64,000 nucleotides of DNA from Janthinobacterium sp051380875 (GTDB taxonomy: Bacteria; Pseudomonadota; Gammaproteobacteria; Burkholderiales; Burkholderiaceae_D): contig NZ_JBNYXW010000005.1 of assembly GCF_051380875.1 (NCBI RefSeq), forward strand, positions 1 through 64,000. Reading direction: 5' to 3'. Positions 37,594 to 46,186 of the stretch are shown here, one piece after another. The position numbers and the translations under genes are program-made. Every line of letters begins with the position of its first letter. Position 1 is the stretch's first letter. Below the pieces are notes generated by a model, which worked only from the letters and a program-made list of their open reading frames with translations, searched no databases and was not told the DNA's origin.

Positions 37594-37777
37594 CGCGCAA
37601 GTATACGGGCATAGCGTCTCCCGGTCGAGCTTGCCAGTTGAAAAGGGGAAATGTACAGGCGAGATACACGCTGGCATTGAGCCAGCGCAGTGCTTCTGAA
37701 AAATGTTGAATTGATGAAAATATTTAAATTATCATTAAGTAAATATTTTCTGAATTACATCGTTGAAGGAGCGTGCC

Positions 37778-37894
37778 ATGCCAGCCTCACTGCAGATCAA
37801 AGTATGGAGCGTGCTCGTGTATGTCATCGTGACTACCGTGATCGCCATCTGGCTGCATCCTTCTGCCTTGCTCGCTGCCGGCGCCTTCGGCTGA
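37778..37894 (+). CDS. Small single-pass membrane protein (38 aa)
   Basis: MPASLQIKVWSVLVYVIVTTVI is followed by AIWLHPSALLAAGAFG and a TGA. One clear hydrophobic helix spans about residues 9-26. The ATG at 37778 has a very good ribosome binding site (AAGGAG, seven-base spacing). The stop lies 21 bases before the convergent lipoprotein gene. The upstream DNA is AT-rich, consistent with a promoter. Function unknown; too short for routine annotation. Confidence 0.55.
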   Translation: MPASLQIKVWSVLVYVIVTTVIAIWLHPSALLAAGAFG

Positions 37895-37915
37895 GCGCAT
37901 GCACCGGCAAGCCGG

Positions 37916-38374
37916 TCAGTGGGTGACGCGGGTCTTGCGGCCGTCCGACAGCAGGCGCACGCGCTCGCCTGGGCGGAACAGTTCATCGGCGTCTTGCACG
38001 ATGGCGCGCAGGTCGCCATTGTCCAGGCGCACGGTGATTTCCAGGCCGCGCTTGTTGGCAGCATTCGCTTCGATGCTCTGGCCGGCGATGCCGCCGGCGA
38101 CTGCGCCGAGGATACTGGCCGCGATGGCGCCCTTGCCGCCGCCCACTGCCGACCCTGCTACGCCGCCCAGGGCCGCGCCAGCGAGCACGCCGGTGCCGCT
38201 TTCGCCCTTGTCGATGGTCACTTCGCGCACGGATTCAACCGTACCCATGCGTACCGATTGTTCATTCTGCGCCTGGCGCGCATTGTAGACATTCGCCGAG
38301 TTCGGTTGTACGGCGCAGCCGGCCAGGGTGGCCAAGGTGGCCACTAATGCCACGGTAATAATTGGTGCTTTCAT
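37916..38374 (-). CDS. Glycine-zipper outer-membrane lipoprotein (SlyB/17-kDa antigen-like)
   Basis: 152 residues. A lipoprotein signal (VALVATLATLAGC, lipobox LAGC) with Cys20 as acylation site. Mid-protein is a glycine-zipper stretch GVLAGAALGGVAGSAVGGG and ILGAVAGGIAGQSIEA, which forms a two-helix membrane hairpin. The C-terminal domain ITVRLDNGDLRAIVQDADE resembles the SlyB/PcpY group. Likely in the outer membrane with an envelope-stability role. Confidence 0.85.
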   Translation of the reverse strand: MKAPIITVALVATLATLAGCAVQPNSANVYNARQAQNEQSVRMGTVESVREVTIDKGESGTGVLAGAALGGVAGSAVGGGKGAIAASILGAVAGGIAGQSIEANAANKRGLEITVRLDNGDLRAIVQDADELFRPGERVRLLSDGRKTRVTH

Positions 38375-38517
38375 ATGGAACTCCCTTGGACAAAGATGGT
38401 ATGCCGATTACGTCGACCGGCAATGAAAAAGCTGTTACTTATCATAAAGGCACTTGCCTAAGATAACTAGTTGTGAATGGTAAGAATCTGTTACTGCTGC
38501 CTGTGGCCGCCTTCCGT

Positions 38518-38946
38518 TCAATATGCCAGCCGCAGGCGCCGGTATAAAAATCCCAGTACGAACAGCGGACCGATCAGCAAAAAGCGCAAGTCGTCGAGGA
38601 ATGACGGCTTCTTGCCTTCGATTTGATGGCCGATGAACTGGCCTATCCACGCGAGCACGAACAGTGCCAGCGACACGGGCAAGATGGTCATCGCCGGCAT
38701 GGCCAGCAGCACGCCGAGCATGACGGCCAGCATCGCCAGCATGCCCGCCGCAAATGACGGCGACAGCCTGTAATAATAGTATAAGGCAACAATACTGCCG
38801 AGTAGCGCCACGCTGGCGTGCACGCTCCATAGCAGGCCCAGCAGGCTGAACACGATGAGCGGCACGCACACGATGTGCACCCATTCATTGACGTGGTTGC
38901 GGTGGCTCTCGCCGTACTGGGCCAGCAGGGTGTCGATGGTGCGCAT
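38518..38946 (-). CDS. Mpo1-like (DUF962) membrane protein
   Basis: 142 residues. The N-terminal QYGESHRNHVNEWVHIVCVP and the C-terminal GHQIEGKKPSFLDDLRFLL match the DUF962 family, with conserved His in HRN..N..H and GH..E. Four hydrophobic segments lie between. Yeast Mpo1 is an iron-dependent dioxygenase acting on 2-hydroxy fatty acids; the histidines expected for this are kept. Bacterial role untested. Confidence 0.85.
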   Translation of the reverse strand: MRTIDTLLAQYGESHRNHVNEWVHIVCVPLIVFSLLGLLWSVHASVALLGSIVALYYYYRLSPSFAAGMLAMLAVMLGVLLAMPAMTILPVSLALFVLAWIGQFIGHQIEGKKPSFLDDLRFLLIGPLFVLGFLYRRLRLAY

Positions 38947-39081
38947 GAAGCATCTCTCTTATTGTTCGTCTGGCATGTGGCGTGGTCAGGAAATTTTACA
39001 CCGTATTGTGGCCGCCGGTGCCGGTGCGCCAGGCGGGGTAAAATGGCCATCCCGTATACCCCGCCATCGAGGAAGCCAGAC

Positions 39082-39606
39082 TTGAATAGCGTTATTCCAT
39101 CGCCCGCCACGCCCGCAGGGACGCGCAAGCGCTGCTTCGATCCGGTCATTGACCAGCATACCCGCTTGCTTATTTTAGGAAGCTTGCCGGGCGAGCAATC
39201 ACTTGCAAGCAATGAATACTACGGAAATCGCCAGAACAAATTCTGGGAGCTGGTCGGTGCCGTCATCGAAGTCGATTTGCGCAGCCTGCCCTACGCATCA
39301 CGACTCGAAACGCTATTGGCCCACGGCATCGGCTTGTGGGACGTGATTGCCGAAGCCGAACGCAAGGGCAGTCTCGATGCCAATATTCGCAATGAATCGC
39401 ACAATGCCCTGGAGGAATTGCTGGCGACCCTGCCGGCACTACGAGCCGTTGCGTTCAATGGCGGGACCGCGGCGCGCATCGGCCGGAAGCGCCTCAGTTC
39501 GCTTGCGGACAGGCTGGTATTGATCGACCTGCCGTCATCATCCCCTGCGCATGCGACGCTGTCGCTCGATCGGAAATTGGCGCTCTGGCGTCAAATTGCG
39601 CAGTAA
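39082..39606 (+). CDS. DNA-deoxyinosine glycosylase (UDG superfamily)
   Basis: 174 residues from a TTG at 39082 with GAGGA upstream; an ATG-started longer form from 39042 is possible. The core LLILGSLPGEQSLASNEYYG and NRQNKFWELVGAV are the motif 1 region of this uracil-DNA-glycosylase relative, and LPSSSPAHAT is motif 2. It would remove hypoxanthine or other deaminated bases. It does not belong to the Mpg type, another copy of which lies at 43969, so two base-repair activities are in the window. Confidence 0.85.
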   Translation: MNSVIPSPATPAGTRKRCFDPVIDQHTRLLILGSLPGEQSLASNEYYGNRQNKFWELVGAVIEVDLRSLPYASRLETLLAHGIGLWDVIAEAERKGSLDANIRNESHNALEELLATLPALRAVAFNGGTAARIGRKRLSSLADRLVLIDLPSSSPAHATLSLDRKLALWRQIAQ

Positions 39607-39646
39607 TTCGGGGGAATGATCGCGTCGGTTCAGCTGGTGCTGTGAT

Positions 39647-40327
39647 TCAAGTAGTTCTGCCATCGCCCTTGCTCGGCGTGTTTCTGCGCGCCGCCCTCTC
39701 AAGCAAGCGGATCACTTCCTCATCGCTGACCTGCTCGAAGTCCTCGTACCATTGGCCTACCGAAAAGAACGGAGTAGGCGTGTGCAGGCATATCAATGCA
39801 TCGACTGCGGGGAGCAATGCCGTGCAGCTTTCACTGGGCGCAACGGGAACGGCGACAATGATTTTCGCTGGTTTCGCCCGCCGCACGACCCGGATTGCCA
39901 TGTGCATGGTCGAACCGGTCGCAATGCCGTCATCTATGAGGATTACGTTTTTTCCTTGCAACAGCAGGGCTGGCTTGCCAGTTCGATATCGGGTTTCGCG
40001 CCGCGCGATTTCTTCCCGTTCCCGGTCGACCATGGCTAGGACCACCCCCATCGGTATGCCGATTAACTTGAGCTCTTCCGTTTGCAGCAGATACGAACCC
40101 TTGCCGGCGACGGCGCCAATCGCATATTCCGGTTGACCGGGCAGTCCAAGCTTGCGCACCAATATGACGTCAAGGGGAGCCGCGAGTGCCCGAGCGACCA
40201 TGTAGCCTAGCGGCACCCCGCCGCGCGGCAAGGCCAGCACAATGACATCGGGGTGGCGAACGTAGTCTGCCAGACGCCGCGCGAGCATATTGCCTGCTTG
40301 AAAACGATTCTTGAACAGTTTTTGCAT
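39647..40327 (-). CDS. Phosphoribosyltransferase
   Basis: 226 residues from ATG at 40327; longer forms to 40357 or 40432 are open but lack homology. The family starts with FKNRFQAGNMLARRLADY. The PRPP loop is NVILIDDGIATGSTMHMAIR (V-I-L-I-D-D-G-x-A-T-G-x-T), and VLALPRGGVPLGYMVA and KLGLPGQPEYAIGAVA are the other conserved parts. This is the type often found with dienelactone hydrolase or stress genes rather than in purine synthesis. Nucleobase substrate unknown. Base composition in this gene and the next is lower in GC than neighbours. Confidence 0.85.
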   Translation of the reverse strand: MQKLFKNRFQAGNMLARRLADYVRHPDVIVLALPRGGVPLGYMVARALAAPLDVILVRKLGLPGQPEYAIGAVAGKGSYLLQTEELKLIGIPMGVVLAMVDREREEIARRETRYRTGKPALLLQGKNVILIDDGIATGSTMHMAIRVVRRAKPAKIIVAVPVAPSESCTALLPAVDALICLHTPTPFFSVGQWYEDFEQVSDEEVIRLLERAARRNTPSKGDGRTT

Positions 40328-40632
40328 GAAATACTTTTGTGTCGTTTGGACCGGCATGATCAGTACGGCGCGCTCCAGCTTCTGTTTCCTCATTTCCCTT
40401 GAAGGCCTGGCCGATCCTGGCAATCTCGACAACTCCCCCGGTACTGGGGCTAGACGAGCCCCTCCACATTCCCGGCCCAGGCATCATGGACATACAGGGG
40501 AAAATTGCCTATTATGAAATGCAGTCCCCGGTACCATTTGCTGGCAGCGGGACATTACTTCGATGCTCGATTTGCGGCTAAGTTCTGCGAGTTTCTGGCC
40601 TGAAGCAAGAGGGTGGACGAAGGGAGTACGCC
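40328..40632. other. Divergent intergenic region, no gene seen
   Basis: About 305 bases between the phosphoribosyltransferase and the slipin gene, which point away from each other. It must hold both promoters. Short frames show no family features; no clear promoter pair was identified. Confidence 0.45.
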
Positions 40633-41412
40633 ATGTTCTCCGAGTTAAGCTTGTTGGGCTTGTTCCTGGTCTTTATAGTAGCAATCCTGGCCATCTCGTC
40701 AATCTGGATTTTCCGGGAGTACGAGCGCGGCGTTGTCTTTACCCTGGGACGCTTCTGGAAGGTCAAGGGGCCAGGGCTGGTCATCATCATCCCGGCGATT
40801 CAAAAGGTGGTGCGCGTGGATTTGCGCACGGTCGTATTGGAGGTGCCGACCCAGGATGTCATCTCGCGCGACAATGTTTCCGTGAAAGTTAGCGCCGTGG
40901 TGTATTTCCGCATCATCGATCCGCAAAAGGCGATCATACAAGTGGAAAATTACTTGAACGCGACGAGCCAGTTGGCGCAAACCATGTTGCGCTCGGTGTT
41001 AGGCAAACACAGCCTGGACGATATGCTGGCCGAACGCGAAACGCTCAATCAGGACATCCGGGAATCGCTCGATGCGCAGACCGATTCGTGGGGGATCAAA
41101 GTCGCCAATGTGGAGATCAAGCAAGTCGATCTGACTGAATCAATGATACGCGCCATCGCAAGGCAGGCCGAGGCAGAGCGCGAGCGGCGCGCGAAGGTGA
41201 TTCATGCCGAGGGAGAATTGCAGGCGTCGGAGAAATTGTACGCAGCCGCCAAAATCCTGGCGCAGGAACCCCAGGCGATTCAGTTGCGTTATCTGGAAAC
41301 ATTGACGGTGATCGGCGCAGACAAGAACACGACGATCGTTTTTCCCCTGCCGATGGAGTTGGTCTCTTTCCTGACCCGGAGCAAATCCGAGCTTGATCCA
41401 CCCCGCACGTAA
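40633..41412 (+). CDS. Slipin (stomatin/SPFH/band 7 protein)
   Basis: 259 residues. An N-terminal membrane hairpin (LGLFLVFIVAILAISSIWIF) is followed by the SPFH domain: EYERGVVFTLGRFWKVKGPG, then RTVVLEVPTQDVISRDNVSV and YFRIIDPQKA. A coiled coil follows (IARQAEAERERRAKVIHAEG). It is the slipin type that forms membrane-associated oligomers. There is no NfeD protease partner adjacent, which often accompanies it. ATG at 40633 is preceded by GGGAG. Confidence 0.9.
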   Translation: MFSELSLLGLFLVFIVAILAISSIWIFREYERGVVFTLGRFWKVKGPGLVIIIPAIQKVVRVDLRTVVLEVPTQDVISRDNVSVKVSAVVYFRIIDPQKAIIQVENYLNATSQLAQTMLRSVLGKHSLDDMLAERETLNQDIRESLDAQTDSWGIKVANVEIKQVDLTESMIRAIARQAEAERERRAKVIHAEGELQASEKLYAAAKILAQEPQAIQLRYLETLTVIGADKNTTIVFPLPMELVSFLTRSKSELDPPRT

Positions 41413-41497
41413 GCTACGCCAGAATGGATGCCCCATGCCATGGCTACGGCTCGGCTTCTTGGTGGTCGACAACTCACTGCTGCTCGCTACGGTTTTG

Positions 41498-42715
41498 TCA
41501 GGCGTTGGAAGCTGGAGGGTAGCTTTGCACTTCCAGCGGCTTTCCCTGGGCATCGAATCTCAGCGCCACGGACAATTGCGTCACGCCAATGATGGCCAGT
41601 GCGTCGCAGATGTCGTCGACTTCCTCCTGCAGGTCGGCGGCCAGGTCGAGCGGCTTGTCGGCGCTGTGCAACAGCGCGCCGCCCGCCGTGGTGACATTCA
41701 CGCGCAGCAGCATTTCACCGTGTTCATCGGCCGGGCCGACGACGACCGCTACGTCGGCTGCCTCCACGTTGTGTTCCGCCAGGGCATGATTGATGCCGGA
41801 CATCATTTGCAGCATCGCGTACTCGCTCATGCCTTGTTCCTTGCCGCCGTGGAACAGATCCTGGTACAAGAAGCTCACTTCCAATGCCTTGCCGGCCGGC
41901 GCCAGGCAGCGCTTGACCAGCTCGCCCACTTCCGTCGTCCACTGCTGGTAGCGGGCCATGCGCGCGTCGAACCAGGCGTCCTGCGCCGCTTCGTCTTTCG
42001 GTTCCGCATAAAACGGGTCATCCACGCGCTTGAGGGCAAAGCCCAGCAGGAAGCGCAGCTCGACGGCCGTGTCTTGCGGGCCGAAAGCCGTTTCGCTCCA
42101 GCCGACGATGCTGCTTTCCAGGCCCGGCGTGGCGACGATTTTCTTGTCCGTCATCGACGCGTACGCATCGCGCACCATTTCATGCAGATGGCTGTAGGTG
42201 ATGCGGTCGATTTCATCGAGGTCGTAGGCATGGCTCATCAAGACCACCTTGGCCTTGGCGCTTTCCAGTTCTGCCTGCTGGAAGCTTTTCACCAGCGCTT
42301 CGAATGCGTCCTGCTCCTGGAAGCCGTCTGCTTCCTTCAGGCCGCCCGTGCTTTGCACCAGCAGCGGCACGACGAAGGCGTTGATTTCCATGGTCGGGGC
42401 ATTGTCGCGGCGGATCGTCACGACCGACGACGCTTCCTCGATATGGCTGCGCAAGTACTGGTAGGCGCCCACGTCTTCATATTTGGCCCGCTCGATGGCG
42501 TCGTACAGCACTTCATCTTTCTTTTGATTCAAGGCCTTGCGGATGAGGCGGCCGAATTCGACGGCTTGCTCGGCCAGCACCGTGCCCTGCGATTCGCTGT
42601 CTTCCTGTTCCGCCAGGTTCAGGGCCATCGTGCACAGCATGCGCGTGACGGCTTCATCCTTGTCTTCAGGCGTGTTGGCGGATTTACGGGGGACAGGGCG
42701 CTTATTTTTGGGCAT
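41498..42715 (-). CDS. DUF2863-type conserved betaproteobacterial protein
   Basis: 405 residues from ATG at 42715; a TTG three codons earlier is unlikely. The protein is soluble and acidic, without signal or helix. The start PKNKRPVPRKSANTPED is basic, and the body has LLVQSTGGLKEADGF, VLMSHAYDLDEIDRI and SFLYQDLFHGGKEQGMSEYA. I recognise it as the DUF2863 family found mainly in Burkholderiales; no function is established. It ends just beyond the slipin gene, convergent to it. Confidence 0.65.
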   Translation of the reverse strand: MPKNKRPVPRKSANTPEDKDEAVTRMLCTMALNLAEQEDSESQGTVLAEQAVEFGRLIRKALNQKKDEVLYDAIERAKYEDVGAYQYLRSHIEEASSVVTIRRDNAPTMEINAFVVPLLVQSTGGLKEADGFQEQDAFEALVKSFQQAELESAKAKVVLMSHAYDLDEIDRITYSHLHEMVRDAYASMTDKKIVATPGLESSIVGWSETAFGPQDTAVELRFLLGFALKRVDDPFYAEPKDEAAQDAWFDARMARYQQWTTEVGELVKRCLAPAGKALEVSFLYQDLFHGGKEQGMSEYAMLQMMSGINHALAEHNVEAADVAVVVGPADEHGEMLLRVNVTTAGGALLHSADKPLDLAADLQEEVDDICDALAIIGVTQLSVALRFDAQGKPLEVQSYPPASNA

Positions 42716-42823
42716 GGCGGTCAACTAGTTATCAACATTAGGTCAGGCAAACGGAAACGGGCGCCAAGGCTGTGTGCCTGGCGCCAGGAGGGATGATACA
42801 GGCGGCAGCGGCCGCGCAGTGGA

Positions 42824-43690
42824 TCAGTGATCGGTATCGAACATTTCGTGCAGCTCGTCGAGCAGGTCGGCCGCCTCTTCTTGCGACAAGCCAAGATGTT
42901 GGCAGGCAAGATTGCCGCCTTTATCCCACTCCAGCGAGGTACTGTTGCCATGGTAGCGCTGAATACCCTTTTCGGCCAGCAGGGACAGGGCAATGAGCGA
43001 GCGGATGGCGTCGTCCGTGGACGGGTCGGCCAGCACAGTATAGTCGTGGTGGTGCAAGATGGCCCAGGAGACATCGGACGAAAGCCCCCAGTTGCGTGCG
43101 AGCAAGCAGCCGATGGCCGCGTGGTTGGTCTGGTGGCGCGCGTCTTCCAGGGTCGTAAAGCAATTGTGCGCGTCATTCGCCGCCGCCGCATAGGTCTTGA
43201 CGTAGTCGGGGAAGCGGTTCATCAGCAAAGGTACGCCGATATCGCAGAACAGGCCAAAGGTGTGGGCGATGTCGGGCGGGGCGATGCGCAGCTTGCGCGA
43301 GGTAAATACCACGGCGCGCGCGCGCTTGGCCGATACATCCCAGAAATTGTTCAGCTCCACGCCTTCCGCTTCCAGCGCCTGGCGCGCCAATAGGCCCGTC
43401 ATCATGGCGCTGCATTGGTTGATGCCGAGAAAGTTGATGCCTTGCTCGACAGACTTGGCCTTGCGCGCGGCGCCATAGAAGGGCGAGTTGGCCAGCTTCA
43501 GCAGGGCGCCCGACATGCCGACGTCGTCGGCGATGATGCGCGCGATCTTGCGTGGCGACGGGTCGTCTGCGGCCAGCTCGCGCTGCAAGTCGACCAGCAG
43601 GCTGGGGCGTGGCGGGATACGGATGGAACGCATCAAGGCGTCAACCGGATCTTCCTGCACTGCCTGCATGTGCGCTGCCGCTCTCATCAT
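42824..43690 (-). CDS. HDOD domain protein
   Basis: 288 residues, one HDOD domain from about 20 to 225: IPPRPSLLVDLQREL, then RIIADDVGMSGALLKLANSPFYG, VEQGINFLGI, and HTFGLFCDIGVPLLMN. This is a degenerate HD fold without metal-dependent phosphohydrolase activity, used as a regulatory scaffold in signalling and stress control. The C-terminal part is short and ends LLDELHEMFDTDH, without GGDEF or EAL domains. Confidence 0.88.
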   Translation of the reverse strand: MMRAAAHMQAVQEDPVDALMRSIRIPPRPSLLVDLQRELAADDPSPRKIARIIADDVGMSGALLKLANSPFYGAARKAKSVEQGINFLGINQCSAMMTGLLARQALEAEGVELNNFWDVSAKRARAVVFTSRKLRIAPPDIAHTFGLFCDIGVPLLMNRFPDYVKTYAAAANDAHNCFTTLEDARHQTNHAAIGCLLARNWGLSSDVSWAILHHHDYTVLADPSTDDAIRSLIALSLLAEKGIQRYHGNSTSLEWDKGGNLACQHLGLSQEEAADLLDELHEMFDTDH

Positions 43691-43968
43691 GATTATCTTT
43701 GCATTGCCTGGTGGATATTGTGCTGCGCGCTGCTCCCCCTCGCAGGGCCGTCTGGCGCAGTGCCGGACGATTATCGCTGTTTATACATGGCAATAGTTCA
43801 TATCAGCAATGGATTGTCGAAAAAATCCTCGCTATTGCCGTGTTCATACCTTATTTCGCCATTTTGTGATGATCATTCAGTCTATTTTCATGATTGAAAC
43901 GATAATTTTAATTTGTTTTCAAGGCTGCACTGCAGGTGCGGCAGGGCGGGCGGCGTTACAATTGCCGC

Positions 43969-44547
43969 ATGAAAAAACTCCTTGCCGGCATCGATTTTTC
44001 GGCCGATTCCAGCGTCGTGGCGCGTCAGCTGATCGGCGTCACCGTGCTGGTCGACGGCGTGGGCGGGCGCATCGTGGAAACGGAAGCGTATGACCGGCTG
44101 GACCCGGCCTCGCACACGTATGCCGGCATGACGCCGCGCAATGCGGCCATGTTCGGCGCGCCAGGGCACGCCTATGTGTACCGCTCGTATGGCATCCACT
44201 GGTGTTTGAATTTTGTGTGCCGCGAAGCGGGCCATGGCGCGGGCGTGCTGATCCGCGCCATCGAGCCGCTGTCCGGGATCGAGAGCATGCGCGCACGGCG
44301 CGGCGTCGAGGCTGTGCGGCTGCTGTGTTCGGGGCCGGGCCGCGTGTGCCAGGCGCTGGGCGTGACGCACCAGCACAATCGCCTGGCGCTGGACGCGCCG
44401 CCATTCGCCCTGCAGGCGCGCGAAGAAGAGTTCACGGTGCAGGCCGGCCCGCGCATCGGCATTTCCAAGGCGATGGAGACGCCGTGGCGCTTCGTGCTGG
44501 CCGGTTCGCCATATTTAAGCAAACCGATGCGCGTGCCTGCCGCCTAG
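43969..44547 (+). CDS. 3-methyladenine DNA glycosylase (AAG/Mpg type)
   Basis: 192 residues from ATG at 43969. Core sequence DPASHTYAGMTPRNAAMFG and GHAYVYRSYGIHWCLNFVC, with GRVCQALGVT and GPRIGISKA, is the alkyladenine glycosylase fold. The glutamate in ETEAYDRLDPASH is the catalytic acid of the family. It excises alkylated purines and hypoxanthine. Single gene; a separate Ada protein lies at 21729. Confidence 0.93.
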   Translation: MKKLLAGIDFSADSSVVARQLIGVTVLVDGVGGRIVETEAYDRLDPASHTYAGMTPRNAAMFGAPGHAYVYRSYGIHWCLNFVCREAGHGAGVLIRAIEPLSGIESMRARRGVEAVRLLCSGPGRVCQALGVTHQHNRLALDAPPFALQAREEEFTVQAGPRIGISKAMETPWRFVLAGSPYLSKPMRVPAA

Positions 44548-44680
44548 GGTTCAAAGCAGACGGCGTTTGGCGTGCTGGCGGCCGGAATTATGATGTTTTT
44601 CCTTCGCCGCCACAGGCGTACCGGGCCATCCGGTAAAATGGCCGCCTGCACAGCGGCAATGATCAACTCCAAGGAAGACT

Positions 44681-45529
44681 ATGAAACTCGTTCGTTATGG
44701 ACGTCCAGGCAAGGAAAAACCGGGCCTGATCGATGAAGAAGGAAAACTGCGCGACCTGTCCGGCGTGATTGCCGATATTGACGGCGCGCAACTGTCCGAC
44801 AAGGCCCTGCGCAAGCTGGCCAAGCTCGACGAAAAAACGCTGCCCCTGGTGCGTGGCAATCCACGCTTCGGCGTGCCGCTGGCCAAGGTCGGCAAGTTCA
44901 TCGGCATCGGCTTGAATTACGCGGATCACGCGGCCGAATCGGGCATGCCGATCCCTGCCGAACCGATCGTCTTCATGAAGGCGATTACCTGCCTGAATGG
45001 CCCGGACGACAATGTCGTGTTGCCGAAAGGCTCGAAAAAGACGGATTGGGAAGTGGAACTGGGTGTGGTCATCGGTACGCGCGCGCAGTACGTCAGCGAA
45101 GAAGACGCCCTGAAACACGTGGCCGGCTACTGCGTCGTCAACGATATCTCCGAGCGCTCGTTCCAGCTGGAACGGGGCGGCCAGTGGGATAAAGGCAAGG
45201 GCTGCGACACCTTCGGCCCCGTCGGCCCGTGGCTAGTGACGCGCGATGAAGTCATCGACGTGCAATGCCTGGATCTGTACCTGGAAGTGAACGGCAAGCG
45301 CATGCAGACCGGTTGCACGGACACCATGATTTTCAGCGTGGCGCAAATCGTCAGCTACCTGTCGCAATTCATGACCCTGGAACCGGGCGACGTCATCGCC
45401 ACGGGCACGCCGCCGGGCGTGGGCCAGGGCCGCAAGCCGCAGCGCTTCCTGAAAAAAGGCGACAGCATGCGCGTCGGCATCGCCGGCCTGGGCGAGCAGC
45501 AGCAGGAAGTGCTTGCCTGGACTGCCTGA
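44681..45529 (+). CDS. Fumarylacetoacetate hydrolase family protein
   Basis: 282 residues. A short N-terminal domain (MKLVRYGRPGKEKPGLIDEE) leads to the catalytic domain with IGIGLNYADHAAESG, EPIVFMKA, DWEVELGVVIG and GYCVVNDISER, which provide the metal-binding glutamates and aspartate. Members hydrolyse C-C bonds in oxo-acids such as ureidoglycolate or hydroxymuconate derivatives; exact substrate unknown. The stop overlaps the start of the next gene (TGATG), so the pair is translationally coupled. Confidence 0.9.
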   Translation: MKLVRYGRPGKEKPGLIDEEGKLRDLSGVIADIDGAQLSDKALRKLAKLDEKTLPLVRGNPRFGVPLAKVGKFIGIGLNYADHAAESGMPIPAEPIVFMKAITCLNGPDDNVVLPKGSKKTDWEVELGVVIGTRAQYVSEEDALKHVAGYCVVNDISERSFQLERGGQWDKGKGCDTFGPVGPWLVTRDEVIDVQCLDLYLEVNGKRMQTGCTDTMIFSVAQIVSYLSQFMTLEPGDVIATGTPPGVGQGRKPQRFLKKGDSMRVGIAGLGEQQQEVLAWTA

Positions 45530-46095
45530 TGGCCGGTTTTGATGTCGACCGTTTGCCGCCGTTGCCGCTGGATCAGCTTGATCCGCAGCAACGTGTGGCC
45601 GCGCAAGCCATCATCGATGGCCCGCGTGGGGCGCTGTACGGCCCCTTCGTGCCGCTGATCCGCAGTCCCGAGCTGATGGAAACGGCGCAGCGCATGGGTG
45701 AATACCTGCGCTACCGCAGCGCCATCGGCACGCGGCTGTCGGAATTGGCGATCCTGGTGACGGCGCGCCAGTGGGACCAGCAAGTCGAGTGGGCCATCCA
45801 CGCGCCGCTGGCGGTGCAAAACGGCATCGCGCAAGCAGCCGTGGACGCCATCGCCGCACGGCGCGTACCTGATGCGCTGAAGGAAGACGAGCAAGCCGTA
45901 CACGATTTTTGCATCGAGTTGCAACAGAGCAAGCGCGTCAGCGATGCCACGTATGCGAGCGCGCTGGCCTTGTTCGGCGAGCACGGCGTGGTCGACTTGA
46001 TGGGCATCAATGGCTATTACACATTTTTGGCCATGCTGATGAACGGCGCGCAGACGGCCGTGCCGGCATTGGGCGTGACGCCGCTGCCTGATTAG
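45529..46095 (+). CDS. Carboxymuconolactone decarboxylase-like (AhpD-fold) protein
   Basis: 188 residues; ATG at 45529 overlaps the upstream stop. The pattern FVPLIRSPELMETAQRMGEY, then RLSELAILVTARQWDQQVEW and HAPLAVQNGI, is the carboxymuconolactone decarboxylase/AhpD fold. The CxxC of the peroxidase-reducing AhpD members is absent; instead TARQWDQQ matches the non-redox group. Coupled to the fumarylacetoacetate hydrolase-like gene, which suggests a shared aromatic or ring-fission pathway. Confidence 0.82.
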   Translation: MAGFDVDRLPPLPLDQLDPQQRVAAQAIIDGPRGALYGPFVPLIRSPELMETAQRMGEYLRYRSAIGTRLSELAILVTARQWDQQVEWAIHAPLAVQNGIAQAAVDAIAARRVPDALKEDEQAVHDFCIELQQSKRVSDATYASALALFGEHGVVDLMGINGYYTFLAMLMNGAQTAVPALGVTPLPD

Positions 46096-46186
46096 AGGAT
46101 TTCTTCGAGCAAAGATGGACAAAATGTAATGATATTGCTGTTATTCAATATATACTTTTGTTTCCCTTCCATTGCCAAAATGCTCA

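Noticed and set aside
36143..37669. Apparent 508-residue fusion of an unknown N-terminal part to the acetyltransferase
   Set aside because: The N-terminal part overlaps the EamA transporter in another frame. The acetylase has its own ATG overlapping the transporter stop.
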